Below are positions 8,472-16,692 of a stretch of DNA of 48,591 nucleotides, one piece after another. The translations under genes and the position numbers were made by a program. How positions within the stretch are numbered: the stretch's first letter is position 1; each line of letters starts with the position of its first letter. Source of the DNA: JABMRP01 sp964444795 (GTDB lineage Bacteria; Planctomycetota; Planctomycetia; Pirellulales; Thermoguttaceae); assembly GCA_964444795.1 (NCBI GenBank), contig CAYUIQ010000033.1:1-48591 (forward strand), given 5' to 3'. The notes beneath the pieces are model-generated. The model ran no database searches and was not told the DNA's origin. It saw nothing but the letters and a program-made list of their open reading frames with translations.

Positions 8472-9767
8472 ATGAACGGCGCAACGTCATTTTCATTCTC
8501 CGTTTCTTTCCCCGGCGGTCGGCTGTTCTTGGCGGCGTGTATCGGTCTGATGTTCACCTGCCCGATGCAGTCGGCAGGCGGACAGGAACTCCCCCGCGTG
8601 GGCACTCTCGACGTCGGCGGCACGGCGGAAACCAACGAACCGTCGTTCATCGCCTTCTCCGCCGACAGCAAGTACATTGCCGTGGGCGACTATCAGAGCA
8701 ATGTTCACGTATTCACCACTGCGGGCAAGAAGATCAGCGTCTGTCAGCAACAGGCCACCTTGCCTGGCGTCGGGGCAATCTACTTCACCGCCGGAGGGCT
8801 CGTGGTCACCTACGGCGACACGATCGCTTCGGCGTTTGATCTGCGAACGGGCAGAAAGCTGGGGACGCTGGAAATCTCTGAACAGGCAATCTATGAAACG
8901 TCGCTGAGCCCCGACGGACGCACGCTTGCGGTGACCGATCGGCAGACCAAACTGACCGGTGGACAAGAAACCTGCGTGCTGAAAATGGTCGATCTCAAAA
9001 CTCGCGAAACGTTGCGAGGCGCTGCTCTGAACGATCAAGGTCCCTGCCTGGTGGCGTTCAATCCGGACGGCCGCTCGGTCGCCGTCGTGCTGAACAACCG
9101 TAGCGTCGCCTTCCTTGATGCCACGACCTTGAAGGATACCAAGACGATTCAGGCCGGCGCCCACATCGGAGCGTTGGGCTATTCTCCGGACGGGAAATCG
9201 CTAATCCTCGCCTGCGACCAGGGCAAGCACCAGTTGTGGCACCTCGACAAAGACGCGCGGCATCTCCGCGAGAACAAGATCGAGATCGAAACCGTCGCCT
9301 TCTCGCCCACCGGCAAGTTCTTCGCCGTCGCCGGCGGCGGAATGGGCCGGGCGCATCTCGCCCTGTGCGACCCGGAGACCGGTCTCGTGCTAAAGCAGCT
9401 CACCAGCGGCCATCCCCATCTCGTCCACGCCGTTGCATTCAGCCCCAACGGCAAGCTGATGGCCACCGGTAGCCGTAATTCCACAACTGTGCATTTATGG
9501 GACGTTTCGGCCTTGGGCAAGAACCTCGCGGCCTCCCAAGAGGGAGAACCCGGTGCTGTCGAGTCAGGGCCGGCTCGGCAAGACAGTGAAATGCGCACCT
9601 GGACCAGTGCCGACCGACGGTTTACCGTGCGAGCGAAACTCCTGGAACGTGACGACAAGAACGCGCGGCTGGAAAAGGAAGGCGGCGGCGAAATTACCGT
9701 TCCGCTTGAAATGCTGAGCCGCCTCGACCGGGCTTATCTGCGTTCACGTCGCGCAAAGGAAAAATGA
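8472..9767 (+). CDS. Exported WD40-repeat protein with C-terminal SHD1 domain
   Basis: 431 residues. A hydrophobic segment at about 18-37 after a short polar lead (RLFLAACIGLMFTC) is a likely signal peptide. Residues about 45-355 hold a series of beta-propeller blades of WD40 type (for example SLSPDGRTLAV, AFNPDGRSVAVV, AFSPTGKFFAVAGG, AFSPNGKLMATGS followed by VHLWDVS). Residues about 375-425 match the SLA1 homology domain 1 (RTWTSADRRFTVRAKLLE then DKNARLEKE and LDRAYLR), a small domain found in exported planctomycete proteins. Probably a scaffold or ligand-binding surface outside the cytoplasm. The coding strand is preceded by 179 bases without a gene. No partner is evident. Confidence 0.88.
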   Translation: MNGATSFSFSVSFPGGRLFLAACIGLMFTCPMQSAGGQELPRVGTLDVGGTAETNEPSFIAFSADSKYIAVGDYQSNVHVFTTAGKKISVCQQQATLPGVGAIYFTAGGLVVTYGDTIASAFDLRTGRKLGTLEISEQAIYETSLSPDGRTLAVTDRQTKLTGGQETCVLKMVDLKTRETLRGAALNDQGPCLVAFNPDGRSVAVVLNNRSVAFLDATTLKDTKTIQAGAHIGALGYSPDGKSLILACDQGKHQLWHLDKDARHLRENKIEIETVAFSPTGKFFAVAGGGMGRAHLALCDPETGLVLKQLTSGHPHLVHAVAFSPNGKLMATGSRNSTTVHLWDVSALGKNLAASQEGEPGAVESGPARQDSEMRTWTSADRRFTVRAKLLERDDKNARLEKEGGGEITVPLEMLSRLDRAYLRSRRAKEK

Positions 9768-9990
9768 TCTCCGCGGTCATCGTGAGACCTTCCCCAGAGA
9801 CTGCCGGAGAATGAATCGGGCACCAGCACTTCGCGGCTGGAGTCGGCACGCTTCTGAAGGAGGGACAGAAGAAACATCCCGTTTACCCCCCCGAAAGGAC
9901 TTTCCGCGGTTTGACTCGGGCCGTAGACTTCTTTAGAGTCGTTCGATCGGCTCCAAGGAGCGTTACTCTCCAGCGGGGAATCCACCGGCC

Positions 9991-10392
9991 ATGAGCAGCG
10001 GCGAAGAAGACCTCTACCAGGAACACATCCTGGATCACTTTGAAGACCCCTACCATCGGGGGCCATGCGCCGACTGCACGCATCGGCACGAGGACGACAA
10101 CCCCTTGTGCGGCGACGTGATTCGCATGGAGCTGCAAATCGACCCCCAGGGGAAGATGCAGGAGGTCTATTTCGACGGCGATGGGTGTTGCATCAGTCAG
10201 GCGGCCGCGTCGATGCTGGTCGAGAAATTCGACGGCAAGACGGTCGACGACGTCAAGGGCTTTACGGCGGCCGACATGCTCGAGTTGTTTGGCGTGCGGC
10301 TGACGCCCAATCGACAGAAGTGCGCGCTGCTCTCCTGGCGGGTGATCCAGGCAGCCATCTACTCGCGGGTGACGCCCGAAGAGTCCGCATGA
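9991..10392 (+). CDS. sufU: SufU/NifU-like Fe-S cluster assembly and sulfur-acceptor protein
   Basis: 133 residues from ATG at 9991. The three conserved cysteines of the IscU/SufU fold are present in NPLCGD (Cys40), GDGCCISQAAASML (Cys66/67) and QKCALL (Cys111). The IscU chaperone motif LPPVK is missing, as in SufU proteins, which bind zinc and take persulfide sulfur from SufS. The stop overlaps the sufS start by four bases (ATGA), implying translational coupling and direct functional pairing. The gene order sufU-sufS without sufB, sufC or sufD in the window differs from the Bacillus sufCDSUB operon; those genes may lie elsewhere. Confidence 0.93.
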   Translation: MSSGEEDLYQEHILDHFEDPYHRGPCADCTHRHEDDNPLCGDVIRMELQIDPQGKMQEVYFDGDGCCISQAAASMLVEKFDGKTVDDVKGFTAADMLELFGVRLTPNRQKCALLSWRVIQAAIYSRVTPEESA

Positions 10393-11642
10393 ACACACCC
10401 GCCCCGCCACCTCTGGACCCTTGGGCGTATCGCCCCGATTTTCCGATCCTCTCGCAGGTTTTGCACGACGACCAGCGGCTCGTCTATCTCGACAACGGCG
10501 CCACGACCCAACGTCCGCGCCAGGTGATCCAGGCGATGGTCGACACCTACGAGCGCGACTATGCCAACGTGCATCGGGGGATCCACTCGCTGGCCGATCA
10601 GACGACCGATCTCTATGAGGCGGCCCGGGAGAAGGTTCGCGCCTTGATCGGCGCTGCTGAAACAGCCGAGATCATCTTTACCACCGGTACCACCGCGGGG
10701 ATCAACCTGGTCGCCCGAAGTTGGGGAGACGCCAACCTGGGCCCCGGCGACGAGATCCTCCTTTCGGTCATGGAGCACCACGCCAATCTCGTGCCCTGGC
10801 AGCAACTGGCCGAGCGAACCGGCGCCGTGCTGCGCCACCTCGGGCTGACCGACGACGGGCGGCTGCAACTCGACGAGTTGGACTCGCTGCTGGGACCGCG
10901 AACCAAGCTCGTCGCCCTGACCGCCGTCTCCAATGTGCTGGGTACGGTTAATCCGCTGGAGGGGATTATCGCCCGCGCGCACGACGCCGGGGCGCTGGTC
11001 CTGGTCGACGCCGCACAGAGTGTCCCCCACGAAAAAACCGACGTCGTGGCCTCCGGAGCCGACTTTCTCGCCTTCAGCGGCCACAAGATGCTCGGCCCCT
11101 CGGGCGTGGGCGTGCTTTACGGACGGCGGGAACTCCTGGAGGCGATGCCGCCGTTCCTGGGCGGCGGCAGTATGATCCGCCGCGTGCGGCTCGACGGCTT
11201 CGATCCGGGCGATCTGCCCGAGAAATTCGAGGCCGGCACACCGCCCATCGTGCCGGCCATCGGCTTGGGCGCGGCCATCGACTATCTCGCCGACGTCGGC
11301 CTTGAGGCGATCACCCAACACGAACGCCGCTTGACCGAAAGGGCCCACGAGGTACTCGGCTCGGTTGGCGGCGTGAGCATTCTCGGTCCGCCGCCGTCGG
11401 AGAAGTCGGGCATCGTCAGTTTCACGGTCGATCGGATCCATCCCCACGACGTGGCCCAACTACTGGATCGCCACGGAGTGGCCGTCCGCGCCGGCCATCA
11501 TTGCGCCATGCCGCTGCACAAACACCTCGGCCTGGGCGCCACCACCCGGGCCAGCTTCTACTTCTACAATACCCTCGAAGAAGTCGACCAACTGGGCGAA
11601 GCGTTGGAGAAGGTCAAGGGTGTTTTCTCGCGGCGGAGGTGA
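10389..11642 (+). CDS. sufS: Cysteine desulfurase, SufS type
   Basis: 417 residues. ATG at 10389 lies inside the sufU stop, which fixes the start. The enzyme is PLP-dependent and moves sulfur from cysteine to SufU as persulfide. Visible motifs are YLDNGATTQRP near the N-terminus, NVHRGIHSLA, the PLP lysine in FSGHKMLGPSG, and the catalytic cysteine in RAGHHCAMPL near residue 375, as in group II desulfurases. Length is normal. The 341-bp repeat starts only four bases after the stop codon, and a 22-base piece of this gene (11473-11494) recurs at 13996-14017 next to the second repeat copy. Confidence 0.96.
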   Translation: MNTPAPPPLDPWAYRPDFPILSQVLHDDQRLVYLDNGATTQRPRQVIQAMVDTYERDYANVHRGIHSLADQTTDLYEAAREKVRALIGAAETAEIIFTTGTTAGINLVARSWGDANLGPGDEILLSVMEHHANLVPWQQLAERTGAVLRHLGLTDDGRLQLDELDSLLGPRTKLVALTAVSNVLGTVNPLEGIIARAHDAGALVLVDAAQSVPHEKTDVVASGADFLAFSGHKMLGPSGVGVLYGRRELLEAMPPFLGGGSMIRRVRLDGFDPGDLPEKFEAGTPPIVPAIGLGAAIDYLADVGLEAITQHERRLTERAHEVLGSVGGVSILGPPPSEKSGIVSFTVDRIHPHDVAQLLDRHGVAVRAGHHCAMPLHKHLGLGATTRASFYFYNTLEEVDQLGEALEKVKGVFSRRR

Positions 11643-11646
11643 GCCT

Positions 11647-11987
11647 CGCGCCGGGTGCCACTGGCGTCTCGCCAGTGCTTCTTCGTCCGTAGCTTGCAGT
11701 TGGAGATGACCGAGAACCACTGTGCGAGTTGACGGCCCCCGAGCGACGAGATGCTCTCCGGCTGCCACGGAGGCAGGTCCAACCCAAGTCGGGTTTCCGG
11801 GGGACAAAGCCGATTGCCGCGTGGGATTACTCTGGTTGTGCAAAGTGCAAGCTACGAACCATGAAAAGCACGGGCGCCGGCGCCAGTTGCACCACGATTC
11901 GTTCAGCCACGGGTGCATCCGCCGGAGGATGTCCCAGTTGGCACCGAGGGCGCGTGACCGGCTAGCCAAAACGAAACCGCCGGGCCT
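11647..11987. repeat. 341-bp direct repeat, copy 1
   Basis: Identical base for base, as far as I could compare, to 14010-14350 (offset 2363); similarity continues with one mismatch to about 11995. Each copy sits just downstream of a minus-strand PEP-CTERM gene. The unit contains an internal short palindrome (GTGCCACTGGCGTCTCGCCA...), a form of intergenic repeat common in planctomycetes. It encodes no recognisable protein. Perfect identity against clearly diverged neighbouring PEP-CTERM genes suggests recent duplication or gene conversion. Confidence 0.9.
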
Positions 11988-12000
11988 GGCGACCCGGCGG
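11966..12000 (-). terminator. Intrinsic terminator of PEP-CTERM gene at 12029-13609
   Basis: Read on the minus strand: CCGCCGGG (12000-11993), an 8-base loop, CCCGGCGG (11984-11977), then TTTCGTTTTGG. A perfect 8-bp GC stem with a T-rich tail 29 bases after the stop codon. Confidence 0.8.
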
Positions 12001-12028
12001 CTTTGGTGACTGTGAAAACTCGTTGCAG

Positions 12029-13609
12029 CTATGCAACCCGCTTGCGTCGTCGGCGGCCATACCATCCCAGCCCCAGCAGGCCGAGAGCGGCCAGGGCGAA
12101 GGTGGACGGCTCGGGGACGCCGGCCGTTACGGCTCCGGTTACGTTGAAGTCGCCGACCTCCCTCACGCCGTCGGGTAGGGTGAGACTGTTGTACTGGCCG
12201 GTGAGAGAATCAGCGTCGAGCAACTGGAACTCCACGCCGGAGTCCAGGGGCCCCAGCGCTTCGACCACAATATCGGCGTTGTTGATGTCGATAATCGTGG
12301 AAAAGATGCTGGGGTCCGGGTTGTCAACGGTTATCTGGTCGTTGGTGCTGCCATCGAGTTCGAACACGTAAGTATAGCCGCCACCCGCATCGTGGGGCAT
12401 CAGTTCGGCCGTCAGATCGGCGCTGATGATGGCCCCCAGTTGGATCAGTTGGTTGCGGCCGGGGCTGGTGCCGATGCCGGTGTGCTGCTGGTTGTACAAC
12501 TCGGTGCCCCCGGCATCCTCGATAATCAGGTTGAAGTCGTCCTGGCGGTCCTGGCAGCAGTCCGTGCGGCCCCAGAAGTGGACGGAATCCAGATCCGTGT
12601 CGGCGGCCAGTTCGATCTGGAGCCAGGTCCCCGCGTTGCTACCCGAGTGCCACACAGACCCGTCGCCCCACTGGCCGCTGGTGTTGCCGTCGTTGGCGCG
12701 AGGCGCCACGCCGCCATGGCCCGTGTCCCTTGCGGTGGCAACGCCGCCTGCGCTCTGCTCGGCCACGTTGGTGCCCGTGCCGGCCTCAAAGGCCTGCAAC
12801 TCGGCCACCTGGAACGTATTGTTCACATTCTGCACGACACGGATGAACCTGACCCCGTCGACCCCCGGCGTGGTCACTTCGTTGCCCTGCGTGCCCTCGA
12901 GCATCTCGGTGCCGATGGTGTTGTCGCCGCCGACCTCGTGGATCACAGGTGCTAGAACAACGTCGTTGAGCACCACGTCGTCGATCATGCCGAAGCCCCA
13001 TCCGCCGCTGTAGGTATCGACCCACTCGACCGTGTACTTCTCGTTCACCGCATCGCCCGCGATGGCCCCGGTGATGGCGGCACTGTCCCAGGTGTGGCTC
13101 TGCCAGTTGTTTTGGTTGTTGCTACGGCGATGGTTCAACAGGTAGGTGTCGTCGGACACGCGCCGCAGGTAGAACTTCTGCTGTCCGGAACCGCTGCTGT
13201 TCCCGGTCGGGGAAATATCGGAACTGTTGGTGTAGGTATTGGCGCTGCCTTGACCGCCGCCGAGCTGGAAGTCGATGCTCGAGGTGGCGGTCAGCGAAAA
13301 CTCGGGGGACCGCATGATGTGATTGGGGTGTCCGCTGTCCTGGCCGCCACCGGTGTGATCCGGCCAGCGTGCGAATCCTCCCGTGCCGCGTCCTCCCGCC
13401 ACGCTGGGCCAGACGGTTCCCGAGGGGAAACTGGGGGCCCGGACGGGAAACACGTCAGTCCAGCCGTCGATGGTCGCGCCGTCGTCGCCGGCCACGTCGA
13501 AATCGTAGGTCACGACCGCGGCGCTGGCCGAGGGCAGGCCGAGGGCCAAGGTTGCCATCGCGACGACCGCGAAGGTCAGGAGGGAGTTGGTGAGATTTCG
13601 CGTGCGCAT
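12029..13609 (-). CDS. PEP-CTERM surface protein A with discoidin-like domain
   Basis: 526 residues from ATG at 13609, with GGAG 8 bases upstream. Signal peptide at residues 1-31 (LLTFAVVAMATLALGLPSAS). Residues about 31-215 form a domain also present in the two other PEP-CTERM proteins of this window (marks: RSPEF, Gly-rich strand, GGWGFGMIDD). Residues about 245-400 resemble an F5/8 type C or galactose-binding domain (FQVAELQAFE, then SGQWGDGSVWHS, TWLQIELAADTDLDSVHFWG). The C-terminus is a sorting signal: VPEPSTFALAALGLLGLGWYG followed by RRRRKR. Exosortase would cleave it and route the protein to the surface or exopolysaccharide matrix; no exosortase is in the window. A terminator follows, and a promoter is proposed at 13693-13721. 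Confidence 0.9.
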   Translation of the reverse strand: MRTRNLTNSLLTFAVVAMATLALGLPSASAAVVTYDFDVAGDDGATIDGWTDVFPVRAPSFPSGTVWPSVAGGRGTGGFARWPDHTGGGQDSGHPNHIMRSPEFSLTATSSIDFQLGGGQGSANTYTNSSDISPTGNSSGSGQQKFYLRRVSDDTYLLNHRRSNNQNNWQSHTWDSAAITGAIAGDAVNEKYTVEWVDTYSGGWGFGMIDDVVLNDVVLAPVIHEVGGDNTIGTEMLEGTQGNEVTTPGVDGVRFIRVVQNVNNTFQVAELQAFEAGTGTNVAEQSAGGVATARDTGHGGVAPRANDGNTSGQWGDGSVWHSGSNAGTWLQIELAADTDLDSVHFWGRTDCCQDRQDDFNLIIEDAGGTELYNQQHTGIGTSPGRNQLIQLGAIISADLTAELMPHDAGGGYTYVFELDGSTNDQITVDNPDPSIFSTIIDINNADIVVEALGPLDSGVEFQLLDADSLTGQYNSLTLPDGVREVGDFNVTGAVTAGVPEPSTFALAALGLLGLGWYGRRRRKRVA

Positions 13610-13692
13610 CGCCTACACTCCAATGAAAAGATCAGTTGAGAACATAGTTGCTCGTTATTTCACCGGGCAACTTCGCCGAATGGCGTGCTTCG

Positions 13693-13721
13693 ATACTATC
13701 TCCAGATTGTGAGGGTTGCAA
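13693..13721 (-). promoter_or_regulatory. Candidate sigma-70 promoter of PEP-CTERM gene A
   Basis: On the minus strand TTGCAA (13721-13716), a 17-base spacer and TAGTAT (13698-13693), about 84 bases before the ATG. The bases just before the -35 (ATTCC) resemble ATTTCC before the stronger promoter of the third PEP-CTERM gene at 42040-42067. Confidence 0.45.
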
Positions 13722-13917
13722 GGAATTTGTCGCTCCGAGGGACGATTTTCGGAGAATTGTTGGAGGTGCGTGATGCGGAACCCCCTGCACGACCCGCTGT
13801 TATCCCCCTCATGCTATGGGCATCCAATTCGTCCTGCGAGGATCTGCCTCTCGGTGAAACATGGGCGCGGGCGACCGCCAATCAACGGCGGACCTGAAGT
13901 CCTTTGGCAGAATTGCC

Positions 13918-13979
13918 CCCCAAGATCTCCCGAAATACTTGAGAATCGGCTCGAAATACGCCTCTCGGTAGGGGTGCTG
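13918..13979 (-). repeat. Two-hairpin dispersed repeat, copy 1
   Basis: About 60 bases matching 16501-16561 at roughly 83% by eye. On the minus strand each copy holds CCCCT..AGGGG-like and GATTC..GGGA(A/G)ATC-like inverted arms and ends in a G-run. A weaker third match lies at 34928-34967 on the opposite strand. Confidence 0.6.
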
Positions 13980-13995
13980 CTGTTACCTGACGGCG

Positions 13996-14017
13996 ACGGA
14001 GTGGCCGTCCGCGCCGG
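13996..14017 (+). repeat. 22-bp scar of sufS next to repeat copy 2
   Basis: These 22 bases (begin ACGGAGTGGCCGTCC) are identical to codons for the HGVAVRAG region of sufS at 11473-11494. The last eight, CGCGCCGG, are also the first eight bases of the 341-bp repeat, so the scar fuses directly into the repeat. Confidence 0.8.
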
Positions 14018-14350
14018 GTGCCACTGGCGTCTCGCCAGTGCTTCTTCGTCCGTAGCTTGCAGTTGGAGATGACCGAGAACCACTGTGCGAGTTGACGGCC
14101 CCCGAGCGACGAGATGCTCTCCGGCTGCCACGGAGGCAGGTCCAACCCAAGTCGGGTTTCCGGGGGACAAAGCCGATTGCCGCGTGGGATTACTCTGGTT
14201 GTGCAAAGTGCAAGCTACGAACCATGAAAAGCACGGGCGCCGGCGCCAGTTGCACCACGATTCGTTCAGCCACGGGTGCATCCGCCGGAGGATGTCCCAG
14301 TTGGCACCGAGGGCGCGTGACCGGCTAGCCAAAACGAAACCGCCGGGCCT
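14010..14350. repeat. 341-bp direct repeat, copy 2
   Basis: Same as 11647-11987. It lies just downstream of PEP-CTERM gene B, as copy 1 lies downstream of gene A, giving a tandem arrangement of gene plus 3' flank. After the identical block the copies differ by one substitution and one added C in the terminator loop. Confidence 0.9.
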
Positions 14351-14364
14351 TGCGACCCCGGCGG
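14329..14364 (-). terminator. Intrinsic terminator of PEP-CTERM gene at 14393-16294
   Basis: Minus strand: CCGCCGGG (14364-14357), a 9-base loop, CCCGGCGG (14347-14340), then TTTCGTTTTGG, 29 bases after the stop codon. Same stem as at 11966-12000. Confidence 0.8.
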
Positions 14365-14392
14365 TTGGGTTGTCAGGTGGATTGCTTGGCGG

Positions 14393-16294
14393 CTACGCGG
14401 CCCGCCTGCGTCGAAGGCGGCCGTACCATCCGAGTCCCAGCAGGCCGAGAGCGGCCAGGGCGAGGGTGGAGGGCTCGGGAACGGCGCTGGCGCTCTGAAT
14501 CGGAACGGTAATGCTGTCAATGCCGCCCCAGCCCCAGCCGCCCTTTTTGTCGTCAATGTAGTCTAGCGTGAATGTCCCGCCGACGAACGGGGCCAGTTCG
14601 GCCTGCGTGAAGGAGACCATTTGATAGCCGTCACCGTTGCTGGGCCTACCGGCGGACAAGACATAGTCGCCGGTCACGTCGTCCCGCAGGGCCAATCCGA
14701 GGAACCCGCTGTCCCCCAAACCGTCAAAGTTCGAAGGGGCCGGTCCGCCCGACACCCCGCCCTGGAGGAAAAAGGTTAAGTCTTCCGAGTCGCCGAGGAC
14801 AAACGAGGGCGAGCGGATCACGAAGGGGTCGTTTTGCCCGTCGCGCTGGTTCCAGCCGCCGGCGCCGTTGGTGGCCGGCGCAACCCAGCCCACGCCCGAC
14901 TGCGGGTCGCGGCCGGCGAAGACATCGCCGTCAACCGCGTCGAAGTCGGTGTTGGAGTTGGCCACGGCGGAGGTCAGCACGTCGACCCATCCCTGCTCGT
15001 CCGGGCCGCCCGGCCCGTCGAACGTCCACTCCATCGTCGTCACCGGTGGCGGCGGGCCGCCGGCGGCCTCCTGCAACGAGTAGCCCAGCCACCAGTTATT
15101 GTCGCTGCCAGCGGTCTTCGAGAGATCGGCATTGAGCACCGAATCGCCAGCGGTAAATGTGTAAGAGATCAGAGTAGCCTGGCCTCCAACTCCGGTGATG
15201 TCTCCTTGGGTGTCCGTTCCTTCAAACGTGACCGAAGCGGTCTGGCCGAAGTTATTCGCTTCCCAATACCCCTGGAAGAGATAGTCCGTACCCACGTTGA
15301 GTCCACTGATCTCCAGTGAAATGGGGCCCGGGGCGCCATTGCCCGCGATACCGCCCAGCAGGTCGAGCATATCGCCCGTGTATCCCGCGGCGGAAGCCTG
15401 CCCGCTGCGGTAGTTGCCGTCAAAGGTTGAGTTGATGGTTAGCTCGGGGATGAGGTCCGCGCCGTCGCCGTTATTCGCCGCGGAAGCAACGGGGTGGCTG
15501 ATTCCGTTAATGTCAACGGTTGTGTTTCCGCCCGCTTGCGAGCCAAGATTGGCGGCCGACACGACCGTGGTGCCAAGGTTCACGATGTCCGACTCGTCGT
15601 TGGTTAACGTGCTCACCGAAATGGCTCCCCCGCTGCCGCCGGCTTCCTGCAACGATACGTTGTCAAAGCCGATCACGTCGCCGGCCCCTGGCCGGAATTC
15701 GTCGCTGCCAAGTCCGACGATAATGCGATCCAGGCCCGACGGTACGGTGAAAGTGGGGGCGGCGTGATTTGTCCATCCCACCGTCCCCGGCTCAAAATCT
15801 CCGCTGGCAATCAAGTTGCCGGTGTGCTGGGAGTGGACGAAAGCAATCGTGTTACCATTAACAAAGTTATGGTGGTCGACCGGCGACGGATAACCCCAAA
15901 TGCCCCACGAGACGACGTTGTTCGTGCCATCACTGTCCGTGTTGAGATAGTCGAAGGAGAACTGATAATCGCCGGAGACCCCGGTAGCGTCGACCGCCTG
16001 GTAGAACGCGGTGGGATTCGATGCCCCCGCTGGATTGCTGTTGTTGTTACCCAAATAGGCACCGGTATTGCCTCCACTCGTCTTGTAGGCCAGACGATCG
16101 CCATAGAGGGTCGCCTGCCAATCTCCCAGCGTGTATGTGTCGCCCCAGAACGTGTTCCAGTTGGCGTGCGGCACCGTAGTTTCAAACCCGGGGTTGGTAA
16201 TCACATTGGCCAGAGCCGAGGTCGTCGTGAGGGCGAGGGCTGCCACCGCTACTGCTGCGATGGCCAATACGACTGAAAACCTGTTGCATTTCAT
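14393..16294 (-). CDS. PEP-CTERM surface protein B, multidomain
   Basis: 633 residues from ATG at 16294 with GGAG about 8 bases upstream. Signal peptide at 1-29 (FSVVLAIAAVAVAALALTTT). The mature protein begins NVITNPGFET, typical of carbohydrate-binding-like jelly rolls, spanning to about residue 210 (ending DVIGFDNVSLQE). A second beta-rich domain (about 215-410) ends NWWLGYSLQEA and resembles sugar-binding malectin-like or PEP-CTERM-associated domains. Residues about 418-595 are the shared domain (RSPSFVLG, DDVTGDYVLSAG, GGWGWGGID). The sorting signal is VPEPSTLALAALGLLGLGWYG plus an Arg-rich end, almost the same as in protein A. Likely exported and processed by exosortase; carbohydrate binding is inferred. 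Confidence 0.9.
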   Translation of the reverse strand: MKCNRFSVVLAIAAVAVAALALTTTSALANVITNPGFETTVPHANWNTFWGDTYTLGDWQATLYGDRLAYKTSGGNTGAYLGNNNSNPAGASNPTAFYQAVDATGVSGDYQFSFDYLNTDSDGTNNVVSWGIWGYPSPVDHHNFVNGNTIAFVHSQHTGNLIASGDFEPGTVGWTNHAAPTFTVPSGLDRIIVGLGSDEFRPGAGDVIGFDNVSLQEAGGSGGAISVSTLTNDESDIVNLGTTVVSAANLGSQAGGNTTVDINGISHPVASAANNGDGADLIPELTINSTFDGNYRSGQASAAGYTGDMLDLLGGIAGNGAPGPISLEISGLNVGTDYLFQGYWEANNFGQTASVTFEGTDTQGDITGVGGQATLISYTFTAGDSVLNADLSKTAGSDNNWWLGYSLQEAAGGPPPPVTTMEWTFDGPGGPDEQGWVDVLTSAVANSNTDFDAVDGDVFAGRDPQSGVGWVAPATNGAGGWNQRDGQNDPFVIRSPSFVLGDSEDLTFFLQGGVSGGPAPSNFDGLGDSGFLGLALRDDVTGDYVLSAGRPSNGDGYQMVSFTQAELAPFVGGTFTLDYIDDKKGGWGWGGIDSITVPIQSASAVPEPSTLALAALGLLGLGWYGRLRRRRAA

Positions 16295-16500
16295 GACTTC
16301 ACTCCTGGAAAAAGCGGTATCACAGCCACACCTTCACCGAGTGCTGAAGCGCTTGGCCAAAGTGGCAGACGAACGTAGGCAAACGGTCGAGTGAATTGGA
16401 GCTGTTCAGGGCCCGGCAAATGCCAGAACATTCACCCAAACGGCATTACCCCCGTATATTACCAGCGGCTGCAAGGACTGCAAGCAAATTTCCCCCCCCA

Positions 16501-16561
16501 CCCCAAGATTTCCCAAAATACTCGGGAATCGGCCCGCAATACCCCTCTCGGCAGGGGGTGC
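16501..16561 (-). repeat. Two-hairpin dispersed repeat, copy 2
   Basis: Matches 13918-13979 at about 83%. Internal palindromes on the minus strand: CCCCTGCCGAGAGGGG and GATTCCCGAGTATTTTGGGA. Both copies sit a few hundred bases upstream of a PEP-CTERM gene in the same orientation. Confidence 0.65.
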
Positions 16562-16596
16562 CGATTGTTCTGTTGATTTCCGCCCACATGTTCGCA

Positions 16597-16640
16597 GCAT
16601 GGGCCCCCGGCCCGTGAAAGGCGGGAACACGGGCCCATGC
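16597..16640. repeat. Intergenic palindrome, family 5
   Basis: GCATGGGCCC (16597-16606) pairs with GGGCCCATGC (16631-16640), with further partial pairing inside (CCCGTG and CACGGG). It lies between the radical SAM gene end and PEP-CTERM gene B start. No U-tract. Only one copy was noticed in the window. Confidence 0.65.
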
Positions 16641-16692
16641 TACTTTGTTTCCGGACAAGCCGACAGAGTGGCACCCGAGTGTTTCAATTGCG

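Larger units (their letters stand above)
11643..12028. other. Gap between convergent sufS and PEP-CTERM gene, filled by repeat copy
   Basis: Essentially all of this 386-base stretch is the direct repeat plus the terminator of the minus-strand PEP-CTERM gene. Open frames within it are identical to those in the second copy and look spurious. Confidence 0.8.
13610..14392. other. 783-base non-coding region between PEP-CTERM genes A and B
   Basis: Going up in coordinate it holds the promoter of gene A, about 190 bases without recognised content, a two-hairpin repeat (13918-13979), a short sufS scar (13996-14017), repeat copy 2 and the terminator of gene B. No gene is supported. Confidence 0.7.
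16295..16692. other. 398-base non-coding region upstream of PEP-CTERM gene B
   Basis: Holds the 5' region of gene B, the two-hairpin repeat copy at 16501-16561 and a separate palindrome at 16597-16640. No good -35/-10 pair was found for gene B, and no gene. Confidence 0.6.

Noticed and set aside
11729..11965. Identical 78-codon frames in both 341-bp repeats (also 14092-14328)
   Set aside because: They are identical because the repeat is identical; composition is not protein-like and no ribosome site precedes them.
13814..14332. 172-codon minus-strand frame across repeat copy 2
   Set aside because: Runs through terminator, repeat and palindrome sequence; text such as DEEALARRQWHP is the translated palindrome.
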